A DNA stretch of 34,907 nucleotides from IMG/VR virus record IMGVR_UViG_3300005833_000085, positions 1-34,907 of that record; one strand, written 5' to 3'. Both the position numbers and the translations under genes were made by a program. Shown piece after piece: positions 5,827 to 13,597 of this stretch. Positions within the stretch are counted from its first letter, which is position 1; each line of letters begins with the position of its first letter. The notes under the pieces were generated by a model that worked only from the letters and a program-made list of their open reading frames with translations, was not told the origin of the DNA and did not search any database. This stretch comes from a virus.

Positions 5827-6066
5827 CTACATTACGTCCATTAACTCTGGGTGGCGGGTGTCGACCAGACCACGCTTATCGAGCGCCCTCTTGATGACGC
5901 CCTCGATATCCGAGTAGGAAATCCGGCCCTTGCGGGCGTGAGCTAGCGGAATACCCAGGACCCCGGCTGCTCTCTCGATGATCCTATACTCCTGTGTGAG
6001 ACCCCAGATCCCACCAAGGTAGGATATTTGGGAGTCGGTCGGCTGGTTTGTCGTCGTCGTCGTCAT
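5827..6066 (-). CDS. Small hypothetical protein, first gene of the small leftward cluster
   Basis: The 79-residue protein has a polar Thr-rich start followed by SQISYLGGIWGLTQEYRIIE, ISYSDIEGVIKRAL and a conserved-looking end. AGGA precedes the ATG. It may be a helical DNA-associated protein, but no known family is recognised. The gene starts at the edge of a 364-base divergent region. Confidence 0.65.
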   Translation of the reverse strand: MTTTTTNQPTDSQISYLGGIWGLTQEYRIIERAAGVLGIPLAHARKGRISYSDIEGVIKRALDKRGLVDTRHPELMDVM

Positions 6067-6430
6067 GATTCCTAGTACTGCAATTCCCGTGCACGGACTC
6101 GACCCTAGTGTTTACGCGGGTTTAGGTCCCCGGGTCATCAACGACATGCAAAGCGGGCTACGCGGTTTTGCGGATTCTCCTGTGATTACACGGGCCTAGG
6201 AACTACGCACTGCGAACCGGATTATGCGCGGGGTGAATATGACCCACGACCCTTCGCCCCCGGGTCACCGCGGACTTCTGTGTTTCGGCTCATTCGGGGT
6301 GGGTCGTCTGGAATGACTCATGTGGCTCCACGACCCCCCACCTCGCCCAGTAATTACGCGCACTTGCGATGGCGTGGAATGTGCACAGACTAGAAACATG
6401 ATGTTCAACATCACCAGCCCGGAGACCGAA
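6067..6430. promoter_or_regulatory. Divergent non-coding region (364 bases)
   Basis: The region lies between the leftward gene starting at 6066 and the rightward gene starting at 6431, so it should hold promoters for both. I could not find a convincing -35/-10 pair. It holds an inverted repeat GGGTCGT (6301-6307) with ACGACCC (6330-6336), and further copies of ACGACCC near 6247. No protein-like frame was seen. Confidence 0.4.
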
Positions 6431-6439
6431 ATGGCGACC
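6412..6439 (+). repeat. Duplicated translation-start element, copy 1
   Basis: These 28 bases around the ATG at 6431 match 6655-6682 around the next start at 24 of 28 positions, including CCCGGAGA and the first codons. Confidence 0.55.
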
Positions 6440-6631
6440 ACCCACAACTACATCGTCCGCGCAGGCAAGCACTCGTATCCCCGCGCGACTCGGCGAGGAG
6501 CCCTCGCCCTCGCCAGGCGTCTGTGTGGTGCCGGGTGCGACGCGACATACGTGATCGAGACGACTGATTTTTCGCACGCGATCGTGATTTTTCGGCTGCT
6601 GGCGGGAAAAGTGAAATCCTGCTCGTGCTAG
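6431..6631 (+). CDS. Small hypothetical protein
   Basis: ATG at 6431 follows CCCGGAGACCGAA, a good ribosome site, and is preferred to the longer frame from 6320. The 66 residues include YIVRAGKHSYPRATRRGAL, VIETTDFSHAIVIFR and a C-terminal KSCSC. Function unknown. Its translation start region is nearly the same as that of the next gene. Confidence 0.55.
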   Translation: MATTHNYIVRAGKHSYPRATRRGALALARRLCGAGCDATYVIETTDFSHAIVIFRLLAGKVKSCSC

Positions 6632-6654
6632 TCGAGATACACCATGCCGACCAC

Positions 6655-6682
6655 CACCAACCCGGAGATCAAAATGACGACC
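6655..6682 (+). repeat. Duplicated translation-start element, copy 2
   Basis: This is the second copy of the start-region repeat, containing the ribosome site and ATG of the gene at 6674. The two copies differ at four positions. Confidence 0.55.
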
Positions 6683-6892
6683 CAGAAAAACATCGAGAAT
6701 AAGGCGATCATCGCGAAGTTGGCGAAGAGTATGCTGAGTGGCCATCAGCTAGAGATCGGACAGATTCTCCCGGTAGTGGATGTGCGAGTGGGTGATGAGG
6801 GTTCTCGCGGCTACACTCGATTCACCAACGTGAAGATCACCCCTGCGCTCTACAAGCAGATCCAGCACCACGCCGCCACGTTGAGGCTTTAG
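6674..6892 (+). CDS. Small hypothetical protein
   Basis: The start at 6674 was chosen over 6644 because CCCGGAGATCAAA lies directly upstream. The 72 residues contain KAIIAKLAKSMLSGHQLEIG and a beta-like segment with GYTRFTNVKIT, and look like a compact folded protein. No family recognised. A terminator-like hairpin follows. Confidence 0.6.
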   Translation: MTTQKNIENKAIIAKLAKSMLSGHQLEIGQILPVVDVRVGDEGSRGYTRFTNVKITPALYKQIQHHAATLRL

Positions 6893-6910
6893 CCTCCCGC
6901 CCTCACGGTA

Positions 6911-6934
6911 GGGCTCGGAGTGCCGAGCCCCTTC
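6911..6934 (+). terminator. Hairpin, probable terminator
   Basis: A perfect 8-base stem GGGCTCGG/CCGAGCCC with the tetraloop AGTG is followed by CTTC, a weak U-tract. It lies 19 bases after the stop of the preceding gene. Confidence 0.5.
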
Positions 6935-6986
6935 GTGTATGTAGGACTTGACCCACCCGATATCACCAGCGTACAAGGAGTTCGCC

Positions 6987-7220
6987 ATGACCCGCCCGAC
7001 AGAGTCACACAGGGATGCCTGTCAGACCGCCCTACAGCTCGCCAGAGAGACGATCGCCGCCTGTCTGTCCCGGACAGAGGCCGCGTGCCTTCGGACGCGC
7101 CTCGTCCTCTCCCGGCCCCCACAGAACATCGACTCGATGAGTCTGGATTTATGGAGTGAGATCCAGGCTCACATAGAGGCCGTGGCTGCACGTGCGGCGA
7201 CTGTCAGAGGGTCGCGGTAG
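6987..7220 (+). CDS. Small helical hypothetical protein
   Basis: The start at 6987 has AAGGAG 7 bases upstream; the frame's earlier ATG at 6948 does not. The 77-residue protein is helical with RDACQTALQLARETIAACL, several Cys, and a hydrophobic C-terminal helix. No family recognised. Confidence 0.6.
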   Translation: MTRPTESHRDACQTALQLARETIAACLSRTEAACLRTRLVLSRPPQNIDSMSLDLWSEIQAHIEAVAARAATVRGSR

Positions 7221-7229
7221 GGATGGGGC

Positions 7230-7547
7230 ATGGCTAGAGCCCTGAGACGATCCGAGGTGCGCTCGCGTAGGGATGGGGTATCCGACGGTCACGGGGACCA
7301 CACGGCTTCCGGCTGGGCTGACGTGCACGACCGACTCCTCCTGCGTGATCTAGCCCGCCGACAGGATCTCGATGATCTCATCGCGGCCGAGGACGCCGCT
7401 CACGCGATCCGGACCGCGAAGTGGCGCGCCGAAGTCGCTCGAGCGGCAGCGCGCCGACTACGCTGCGCGGCGGAGCTCCTCGAGCGGCCGGCCGCAGGGG
7501 CCCCCTCGCAGGAGGGTGATCGTCCCGTCGGGCTCGACGCGGGCTAG
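7230..7547 (+). CDS. Arg/Ala-rich hypothetical protein
   Basis: The 105-residue frame starts after AGGGATGGGGC. Residues 28-82 are a long charged helix (DVHDRLLLRDLARRQDLDDL then AHAIRTAKWRAEVARAAARR). Its last 30 codons overlap an opposite-strand frame at 7458-7637. A 15-base element occurs at 7217-7231 and, with one change, at 7267-7281. Probably real, with moderate confidence. Confidence 0.45.
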   Translation: MARALRRSEVRSRRDGVSDGHGDHTASGWADVHDRLLLRDLARRQDLDDLIAAEDAAHAIRTAKWRAEVARAAARRLRCAAELLERPAAGAPSQEGDRPVGLDAG

Positions 7548-7637
7548 CTCTCCCCACGGTCCGATCCAGATCGTCCCCGGCATCGCGTGTGCGGGGAGCC
7601 ATTTGGCGTGCGGGCGCATGTGGATGGTTGGTTGCAT
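7458..7637 (-). CDS. Possible small antisense protein
   Basis: ATG at 7637 is preceded by AAGAGG and starts a 59-residue frame (MQPTIHMRPHAKWLPAHAMP). The middle, GTIWIGPWGELARVEPDGTI, looks like a small beta-rich fold. Its 3' end overlaps the end of the rightward gene at 7547. Both frames cannot be judged from sequence alone; this one has the more protein-like composition. Confidence 0.4.
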   Translation of the reverse strand: MQPTIHMRPHAKWLPAHAMPGTIWIGPWGELARVEPDGTITLLRGGPCGRPLEELRRAA

Positions 7638-7797
7638 TTTTGGCCTCTTGTGGTGTAGCGTGCTCACGTGTTCGCTGGCCTCTGCGTGGGGGTCGCACCC
7701 CTGTTCTCTCTGTCAGCGCCGCGCACGCTGCGCCTGACGCTCTCCGCCCCCTCGGTGCACGCACACCGTGGGGAGCGGGGGGCAGTTTGGATCTTAG
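7638..7797. other. Non-coding gap before the replication gene
   Basis: It holds a hairpin GGGGT-CGC-ACCCC (7689-7701) followed by TGTTCTCTCT, a possible weak rightward terminator. I see no clear promoter and no convincing gene. Confidence 0.35.
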
Positions 7798-8928
7798 ATG
7801 CGTTGGGAAGATGAACGTTGGGTGAAGGTATACACTCGCGATACCCCAAGTTGGTTGTCTCTCTCGTTCGAGGCCCAGTCTCTGCTCCTGCTCCTGTTTC
7901 GAAAGGTGGATCGAGCCGGACTCTTGCCACTTGGTCCACTCGGCCGGCGAGGCGTTGCCGTGGTAATCGGCCACGGTCCCCGTTGGGCTCAACTTGAATC
8001 AGCTCTCGATGAGCTGATCGCGTCCGGAACGGTCGCCATCCGGGAAACGGTCCTGGTCGTCCCGAACTTTCTTGAGGCGCAAGAGACTCCCGCTTCCGGC
8101 GCGCAGCGCGCGAGAGAGTGCCGGGCCCGAGCAAGAGATGTGTGTAACGCTGAATCACGAAACGTTACTATCACAGAACGAAACGTTACTCAAGAGTCAC
8201 AAAACGTGACGGAACCGTCACGCAGTGTAACGTCTCGTAACGTCTTGCAACGTCTCGTAACCCCTAGACGAGACGAGACGAGAGTAGACGAGAGTAGACG
8301 AGATGAAGAAACCTTCGATGCGTCACAAAACGTTACACCGGAGAAGCCGAAGAAAAACGGCACCGACCCTCGCTTCGCCCCGTTGCGGCTAGCCTGGGAA
8401 CAGACCTTCGCCCAGGTCACTCGAGAGCCCTATCGATGGCAAGGGCCGAAGGATGCGAAAGCCGTCCACTCCCTCATCGCCATCGAGGTCGATGAGTTCC
8501 GGGCACGGGCAGACCGCGGACTGAGAGCCCAGGGATTCGCCCACTGCTCCACCGTCGCCATGCTCGCGAGCAAATGGAATGAGCTCGCGGGACAACAAAC
8601 CCCACAGCGCAACAACGGCAACGGGAGAGCGAAGGATCCATCTGGACCGCACTTCATCCCGCCTGCCCCCGTCGCTCCCGCCTCTGGGCTCCCAGAGTGG
8701 GATGCTATCCTCGCTCACTACGCTGAGGTGGGGCCAGGCACTCGTTACTACCTGGGTAAGGAGGTGGTGCCGTCAATCGATAAGGGCACTCTGCGTCTCA
8801 CCGTTCCCGATCGGTTTCGAGCAAACTACCTGAGACGACACCTAGCCGACATCACGGCACTGTGCAAAATGCCGGTGGAAATAGCCGTCATCGACAACTC
8901 ACCCCTCGATGTGGCCACGGCGCCATAA
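7798..8928 (+). CDS. Phage replication initiation protein with C-terminal DnaA domain I-like segment
   Basis: The 376-residue protein starts MRWEDERWVKVYTRDTPSWL. Residues 1-95 resemble the N-terminal domain of lambda O-type initiators (a winged-helix-like fold ending LVVPNFLEAQE). Residues 120-180 are low-complexity (repeated NVT and RRDE) because the DNA there carries repeats. Residues 195-265 form a second conserved block. Residues 298-368 (TLRLTVPDRFRANYLRRHL core) resemble DnaA domain I, which in DnaA contacts the replicative helicase. Inference: it binds its internal repeats and recruits the host helicase. No phage helicase or loader was seen. Confidence 0.8.
   Translation: MRWEDERWVKVYTRDTPSWLSLSFEAQSLLLLLFRKVDRAGLLPLGPLGRRGVAVVIGHGPRWAQLESALDELIASGTVAIRETVLVVPNFLEAQETPASGAQRARECRARARDVCNAESRNVTITERNVTQESQNVTEPSRSVTSRNVLQRLVTPRRDETRVDESRRDEETFDASQNVTPEKPKKNGTDPRFAPLRLAWEQTFAQVTREPYRWQGPKDAKAVHSLIAIEVDEFRARADRGLRAQGFAHCSTVAMLASKWNELAGQQTPQRNNGNGRAKDPSGPHFIPPAPVAPASGLPEWDAILAHYAEVGPGTRYYLGKEVVPSIDKGTLRLTVPDRFRANYLRRHLADITALCKMPVEIAVIDNSPLDVATAP
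8144..8340 (+). repeat. Iteron cluster inside the replication gene: candidate origin
   Basis: CGAAACGTTACT occurs exactly at 8158-8169 and 8179-8190, 21 bases apart. AAAACGTGAC (8201-8210) and AAAACGTTAC (8327-8336) are related. Four 10-base units of GTAACGTCTC type begin at 8227, 8237, 8247 and 8257 with exact 10-base spacing. Then comes an AGACGAG purine-rich run with GAGTAGACGA twice (from 8282). Direct repeats at helical spacing inside the initiator gene match the lambda ori layout. Confidence 0.7.
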
Positions 8929-9001
8929 CATGTGCCGAGCGCGGCCTTGACATTTTGGAACGGCTGTGTCATGGCTGCCGTATGCAAGGCTTGCTTTCCT
9001 T

Positions 9002-9020
9002 GTTTGTCAATTTGACAAAC
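9002..9020 (+). promoter_or_regulatory. Perfect 19-base palindrome ahead of the terminase genes
   Basis: GTTTGTCAA-T-TTGACAAAC is a perfect 9+1+9 inverted repeat, 25 bases upstream of the small-terminase start. It contains TTGACA (9012-9017), a perfect -35 box, but no good -10 follows at 16-18 bases. It looks like an operator at the late promoter. The protein that binds it is unknown. Confidence 0.6.
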
Positions 9021-9045
9021 CGCAACTGTAGTTTCGGATAGTGAA

Positions 9046-9402
9046 ATGGCAAAAGGATCGAAAAAGGGAGAGCGCCGCGGGGGGCGGAAGGCCGGCGACC
9101 CGAACAAAATCACAAGCGAAGTGCGCAAAGCCCTGTCTCTCGTCTATCAGGGCAAGGTTGATGTTCTGTCACAGTGGATTCAGGAGACTGCGGACGGCTT
9201 CGATGCAATCCACTTTCTTGCCGATGGAACTGAGTGTCACTATCTCGATCGGAACCCGGCGAAGGCGGCTGAACTCATGGTTCGGATCGCCGAGTATTTT
9301 GTGCCAAAGCTCGCGGCTACGCAGCTCACAGGACAAGACGGTGAGAGGCTCACGGTCAACATCTCGATCGACGGAGTGAAGCGTCAGGAGGGCGGAGAAT
9401 GA
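9046..9402 (+). CDS. Putative small terminase subunit
   Basis: The 118-residue protein begins with a basic Gly/Lys/Arg segment followed by GDPNKITSEVRKALSLVYQG, then a helical part (AAELMVRIAEYFVPKLAATQ) and a short beta C terminus (TVNISIDGV). This KGG-R-x-G-x-x-N-K-x-T pattern is common in phage proteins encoded just before the large terminase, which recognise the packaging site. Two small genes separate it from that subunit. Confidence 0.6.
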   Translation: MAKGSKKGERRGGRKAGDPNKITSEVRKALSLVYQGKVDVLSQWIQETADGFDAIHFLADGTECHYLDRNPAKAAELMVRIAEYFVPKLAATQLTGQDGERLTVNISIDGVKRQEGGE

Positions 9403-9674
9403 GCGCGTCCCAGATGGCTCTACGTGGTCACATCGCGCAGCTCGAGCAAGATAACATCGATCTCCGCATTGCGCTCGCTCGCACGACGCGGCAACTGGCG
9501 GAAACGCTCGAGGAATACAAGTTGCTCCGAGTCCCGCTCTTCCGTCGATGGCGCATGCGTCGTCTCATGAAGCGGCGGGCACAGGAACAGGTAGCCACAC
9601 TGAATTCGCAGCCGAGGCCCGTCGAGCATACCGACAACGTGGTTCCGCTGATCGTGGTTCCTGGAAGGGGATGA
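9399..9674 (+). CDS. Small coiled-coil protein
   Basis: The 91-residue protein starts by ATGA overlap. Residues 8-45 form a heptad-like coiled coil (HIAQLEQDNIDLRIALART), followed by an Arg-rich stretch (FRRWRMRRLMKRR) and a hydrophobic end. The position suggests a packaging or head-gene accessory, possibly nucleic-acid-binding. Not recognised. Confidence 0.6.
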   Translation: MSASQMALRGHIAQLEQDNIDLRIALARTTRQLAETLEEYKLLRVPLFRRWRMRRLMKRRAQEQVATLNSQPRPVEHTDNVVPLIVVPGRG

Positions 9675-9675
9675 C

Positions 9676-9795
9676 GTGAGCCGAAAGAATTGGCGCGAGG
9701 AAGATCCGAAGACAGAATTCAATCCGCCGGCGGATTTCGGGCCGGTGGGCTCGATTATCGTTCCCTTTCCGCGTGTTGGGCGGCTCAGGCACTAG
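9676..9795 (+). CDS. Tiny hypothetical protein before the large terminase
   Basis: GTG at 9676 opens a 39-residue frame (MSRKNWREEDPKTEF then PPADFGPVGSIIVPFPRVGR). Its stop at 9793-9795 directly abuts the terminase ATG. It is the only frame filling this gap and has reasonable composition, but no ribosome site of good quality. Confidence 0.4.
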   Translation: MSRKNWREEDPKTEFNPPADFGPVGSIIVPFPRVGRLRH

Positions 9796-11211
9796 ATGCC
9801 CGAGATCAACGTTCAGTTCACTGCACCTGCGACCCTGGGCCGCTTCCTGGGCAGTGATGCTTTCGTTCGGGCCGTCATTGGTCCAGTGGGCTCGGGCAAA
9901 TCGAGCGCGTGCGTCGTGGAGGTGCTTCGCCGCGCGATTCGGCAACGTAGAGGCCCGGACGGGCTGAGGCGAACCCGCTTCGCGATCATCCGCAACACGT
10001 ACCCGCAGTTACGGGACACGACGCGGAAGACGTTCGAACAATGGATCCCAATCGAACTCGGTCGGTGGAAGGAGCAAGAGTTTACCTTTGAGTTGAATTT
10101 CCAAGACGTTCGAAGCGAGGTGATGTTCAGAGCGCTCGACCGGCCGCCGGACGTGAAAAAGCTACTCTCGCTCGAGCTCACGGGCGCGTACATAAACGAG
10201 GCACGCGAGATTCCGCATTCAATCTTTGACCTACTGCAAACTCGTATTGGTCGCTATCCATCGAAGGCGCAAGGCGGGTGCACGTGGCGCGGCGTGTGGA
10301 TGGACTCCAACCCGTGGGCGAAGAGTCATTGGGGGTATCAATTATTCACGAAACACAAGAACGTGAAAGACGAGCATCGGCACTTCTACGAGATTTTCGA
10401 GCAGCCGGGTGGGCGCACTATCGCCGCTGAGAACGTCGACAATCTTGAACCCGGGTACTACGACCGGCTGACGGCCGGTAAAGATTCCGAATGGATAAAG
10501 TCGTACGTTGACGGTCAGTACCCCGATGTGGATCAGGGCTCGATCTGGGGCGTTCAGATGGCGCTACTCGAGGCACGTGGCGGGATCTGTGAGTTCGACC
10601 ACCCGATGGACGGAGTGTTCACGAACTGGGATCTGGGGATTTCAGACTCGACGGCAGTCTGGTTTTGGCGTCTCAATCGCGACGGAGTGCCCGACGTGAT
10701 CGATTACTACGAGGCGAGCGGCGAGCCCCTCTCGCACTTCTTCGATGTGGTCGAGGGCAAGGGGTATCAGTACATCAAACATTGGCTTCCGCATGACGCG
10801 CGAAATAGGACGTTTCAGACCGGGGTGAGCACTGTCGAGTTCTTCGTCTGGAGATTTGGTAGCGGGAGCGTGGGGATCGGGCCAGAATTATCGCTCATGG
10901 ATGGCATCCAGGCTGGGAGGTGGCTGCTTGAGCAACCCGTACGGATTCACTCCCGTTGCGCCCTTGGGATCGAGGCGCTGAACGCCTATCACAACACATA
11001 CAGCGAAGAAACACAGGATTACAGTCGCATTCCGTATCACGATTGGTCGAGCCATTCCGCGGACGCATGGCGGTACGTGGCCTGCGTCGTTCGCGCGTCG
11101 GACATCATGACGCGGAGGCCGGAGAAAGTAATCAATCCGCCGGTTGGCTCGTTGTCGCAGAGTTTCTCGCTCGATCAATTGTGGGCTGAGCATGAGGAAG
11201 GTAGGGTGTAA
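9796..11211 (+). CDS. terL: Large terminase subunit (packaging ATPase/nuclease)
   Basis: The 471-residue protein has Walker A GPVGSGKS (residues 29-36), an LTGAYINEARE Walker B-like strand with catalytic Glu near 135, and an RNase-H-type nuclease half with NWDLGISDSTAVWF (D279, D284), LPHDA (D334) and HSADAWRY near 435. It drives DNA into the prohead and cuts it at the end of packaging. The stop overlaps the portal start (TAATG). Length is normal for the family. Confidence 0.95.
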   Translation: MPEINVQFTAPATLGRFLGSDAFVRAVIGPVGSGKSSACVVEVLRRAIRQRRGPDGLRRTRFAIIRNTYPQLRDTTRKTFEQWIPIELGRWKEQEFTFELNFQDVRSEVMFRALDRPPDVKKLLSLELTGAYINEAREIPHSIFDLLQTRIGRYPSKAQGGCTWRGVWMDSNPWAKSHWGYQLFTKHKNVKDEHRHFYEIFEQPGGRTIAAENVDNLEPGYYDRLTAGKDSEWIKSYVDGQYPDVDQGSIWGVQMALLEARGGICEFDHPMDGVFTNWDLGISDSTAVWFWRLNRDGVPDVIDYYEASGEPLSHFFDVVEGKGYQYIKHWLPHDARNRTFQTGVSTVEFFVWRFGSGSVGIGPELSLMDGIQAGRWLLEQPVRIHSRCALGIEALNAYHNTYSEETQDYSRIPYHDWSSHSADAWRYVACVVRASDIMTRRPEKVINPPVGSLSQSFSLDQLWAEHEEGRV

Positions 11212-13154
11212 TGGCGGAACCCGTAGACAGTCGAGCCCAGTTCGCAGACACGCCGCAAGGGTGGGCAGAGCGATGGAACATGGAGATCACGGCGGCGCGC
11301 AAAGAGGTCGATAAATGGCACGGGCAGGCGACGCGCGCAATAGCGAGGTATCTGGGCGATCACAGCGACTCGGATCGCGTGGATACCGGCCGGCTCAACC
11401 TGTTTCACGCGAACGTGACCACTCTCCAGGCGCTCTTATACGGCAAGACGCCGACGGTGGACGTGGCTCGGCGTTTCGCCGATTCCTCAGATGATACGGC
11501 TCGGGTAGCGGGCGAATGCCTCGAGCGGATGCTGAATACGGACATCGAACGCGACTCCGATACGTTCGCTCAGGCAATGCAGCTCGCGCTCGAGGATCGG
11601 CTGATTGCGGGGCTCGGCGAGGTGAGGCTGAGATATGTGGTGGAATTCGAGACGCAGGAGATCCCGGCACAGATGGGGCCGCCGGACCCGCTCACCGGTG
11701 AGGCTGTAGAGGTTGCGCCCGCCTACTCTCAGGAGGTCAAGACATTCGAAGATGTGGAGACCGACTATGCGCACTGGCGCGATGTGCTTTGGAGCCCGGC
11801 CCCGACACATGACAAGATTCGATGGAAGGCATACCGGGCGTATATGCCCGAAGAGGCGCTGATCGAGCGGTTCGGTGAGAAGATCGCGGCCGGTGTGCCG
11901 ATGAAGGGCCGGAAGCGGGATGACACACAGGGGACGGGCGTCGAATCCGATCCGTGGCAGAGAGCCGAGGTCTGGGAGATTTGGAGCAAAGAAGATAAGC
12001 GGTGCTACTGGTGGGTCGACGGCTGTGATGCGATCCTTGACGTGAAGGATGATCCTCTGGGGCTAGATGGATTCTGGCCCGGCCCGGCGCCGATGATCGC
12101 AAATTGCACCACGTCGCGATTCGTACCCAAGCCGGACTACGAGATTGCAAAGACGCTATATAACCAGATCGACAACCTGGGCGAGCGCATCGGACTACTC
12201 GAAGGCGCAATCAGGGTTGCGGGGGTCTACGACAAAGCATCACCCGAAGTCGCGAACCTGATCACTAAGGCGGCCGAAAACAAACTCTATCCGGCGGACA
12301 ACTGGGCAATGTTCGCTGAAAAGGGCGGACTGAAGGGGCAGGTCGATTGGTTCCCGCTCGATCAAATTGTGATGGCGTTGAATGTGCTCGCGCAGCGCCT
12401 GGACACTAAGATCCAGTTGCTCTACCAGATCTCGGGAATGAGCGACATCATGCGGGGCGCGACCAACCCGACCGAGACGCTCGGAGCCCAACAGTTGAAG
12501 GCAAAGTTCGCGAGCGTGCGCGTGCAACGCCTTCAAGATGACGTTGCCAGGTTCGCGAGCGATACGCAGAGGATCAGGGCCGAGATTATCTCGAAGCATT
12601 TCGATCCGAAGACGATCATCGACCGCTCGAACGTCATGCAAACGGCCGACGCTCAGTATGCAGAGCAGGCGGTTGTGTTGATCAAGGATCAGTTCTACGG
12701 CTACCGCGTGGCCGTCAAGCCGGAGGCCGTAGCGCTCACCGATTTCGCCGCCCTGAAACAGGAGCGGACGGAATTCTTGGGAGCCCTCTCGAGCTTCCTG
12801 CCCCCGCTCATGGGTGCCGCACAACAGATCCAGGGCTCGTTGCCCTTCCTGCTGGAGATGCTGAAATGGGTGATGGCCGGATTCCGGGGTAGTTCGACGA
12901 TCGAAGGTGTCATGGATCAGGCGATTGCGGCGGCAAAAAAGCAGGCCGAGCAACCGACATCACCGCAGCCCAATCCGAAAATGCAGGTGGAGCAACTGCG
13001 CGCGAAGGCCGGAATGGAGAAGGAGAGGCTGAGGGCGGCGGCGGGCATAGCCAAGATCGACAAGCAGACCGAAGGTGAAGTGATCAAGCAAGGCGCTCAA
13101 GCCGCTTTTTCGGAGGTGGCGAGGCCGCCAATGCTCCCGGAGCGCGTGATATGA
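11211..13154 (+). CDS. Portal protein
   Basis: The 647-residue protein is of the long portal type seen in P22-like and related short-tailed phages. The N-terminal wing starts with a TPQGWAERWNMEITAARKEV segment. Acidic and Trp-rich parts follow (ETDYAHWRDVLWSPAPTHDK near 183), then SGMSDIMRGATNPTETLGAQ near 420. The C-terminal end is a long Ala/Lys/Gln-rich helix, like a barrel. It forms the dodecamer ring through which DNA is packaged and ejected. Order terminase-portal-scaffold-capsid supports the call. Confidence 0.9.
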   Translation: MAEPVDSRAQFADTPQGWAERWNMEITAARKEVDKWHGQATRAIARYLGDHSDSDRVDTGRLNLFHANVTTLQALLYGKTPTVDVARRFADSSDDTARVAGECLERMLNTDIERDSDTFAQAMQLALEDRLIAGLGEVRLRYVVEFETQEIPAQMGPPDPLTGEAVEVAPAYSQEVKTFEDVETDYAHWRDVLWSPAPTHDKIRWKAYRAYMPEEALIERFGEKIAAGVPMKGRKRDDTQGTGVESDPWQRAEVWEIWSKEDKRCYWWVDGCDAILDVKDDPLGLDGFWPGPAPMIANCTTSRFVPKPDYEIAKTLYNQIDNLGERIGLLEGAIRVAGVYDKASPEVANLITKAAENKLYPADNWAMFAEKGGLKGQVDWFPLDQIVMALNVLAQRLDTKIQLLYQISGMSDIMRGATNPTETLGAQQLKAKFASVRVQRLQDDVARFASDTQRIRAEIISKHFDPKTIIDRSNVMQTADAQYAEQAVVLIKDQFYGYRVAVKPEAVALTDFAALKQERTEFLGALSSFLPPLMGAAQQIQGSLPFLLEMLKWVMAGFRGSSTIEGVMDQAIAAAKKQAEQPTSPQPNPKMQVEQLRAKAGMEKERLRAAAGIAKIDKQTEGEVIKQGAQAAFSEVARPPMLPERVI

Positions 13155-13597
13155 GAGGCACAGCTATAGGAGAAAGGGTTGTTTCGCAGGCCAATACCCC
13201 CGACTACGAATCCGGGTATGACCGGGTTTTCGGCGTTCGGTCACCGAGAAAGGGGCGATGGATTTGGGATGATCGAACCAACCAACTGGTTTTGGCTGAG
13301 GAGTACCAGGAACCGACGAGCGATGCGCGCGTGCCCGTGTTCGGTGACTCGCACTACGACGGGCTCGTGATGACGGACGGCACAATCTGCGACTCGAAGC
13401 GGAAGTTTCGGGAATACCTGAAGGCCACGGGCGGTGCGGTCGCGAGTGACTATCACGACCATTGGGCCGAGCGGAAAGCGCAGCGATCGAGAGAGCTACG
13501 GGACACGAGAGAGCGGCGCGAGACGATCGGCCGATCAGTCTACGAAGTAGAGAAGGGCTACAAGCCCAAGAGGCGATACTATGACGACCCGCTTTGA
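13151..13597 (+). CDS. Conserved-type virion-module protein, unknown function
   Basis: The 148-residue protein is coupled to the portal gene (ATGA). It contains VFGVRSPRKGRWIWDDRTNQ, VFGDSHYDGLVMTDGTICDS and a highly charged C-terminal helix (WAERKAQRSRELRDTRERRE) ending KPKRRYYDDPL. The DG-T-x-I-x-S-K-R-K-F-REYLK block looks familiar from proteins beside portals in podoviruses. It may be a structural or assembly factor. No enzymatic motif seen. Confidence 0.65.
   Translation: MRGTAIGERVVSQANTPDYESGYDRVFGVRSPRKGRWIWDDRTNQLVLAEEYQEPTSDARVPVFGDSHYDGLVMTDGTICDSKRKFREYLKATGGAVASDYHDHWAERKAQRSRELRDTRERRETIGRSVYEVEKGYKPKRRYYDDPL

Noticed and set aside
7217-7281. 15-base near-identical element at 7217-7231 and 7267-7281
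   Set aside because: Only two copies, one within coding sequence, no symmetry; may be chance or local duplication.
7378-7992. Long minus-strand frame covering the start of the replication gene
   Set aside because: Arg/Pro-rich, no ribosome site, antisense to the replication gene; a shadow of GC-rich codon bias.
8266-8303. AGACGAG repeats considered as a CRISPR array
   Set aside because: Units are 5-10 bases with no spacers and lie inside a coding frame; better read as part of the origin.
8947-8975. TTGACA with following sequence as a promoter
   Set aside because: No acceptable -10 at 16-18 bases.
12240-12953. Minus-strand 237-codon frame inside the portal gene
   Set aside because: Antisense to a confident portal gene; composition fits a shadow.
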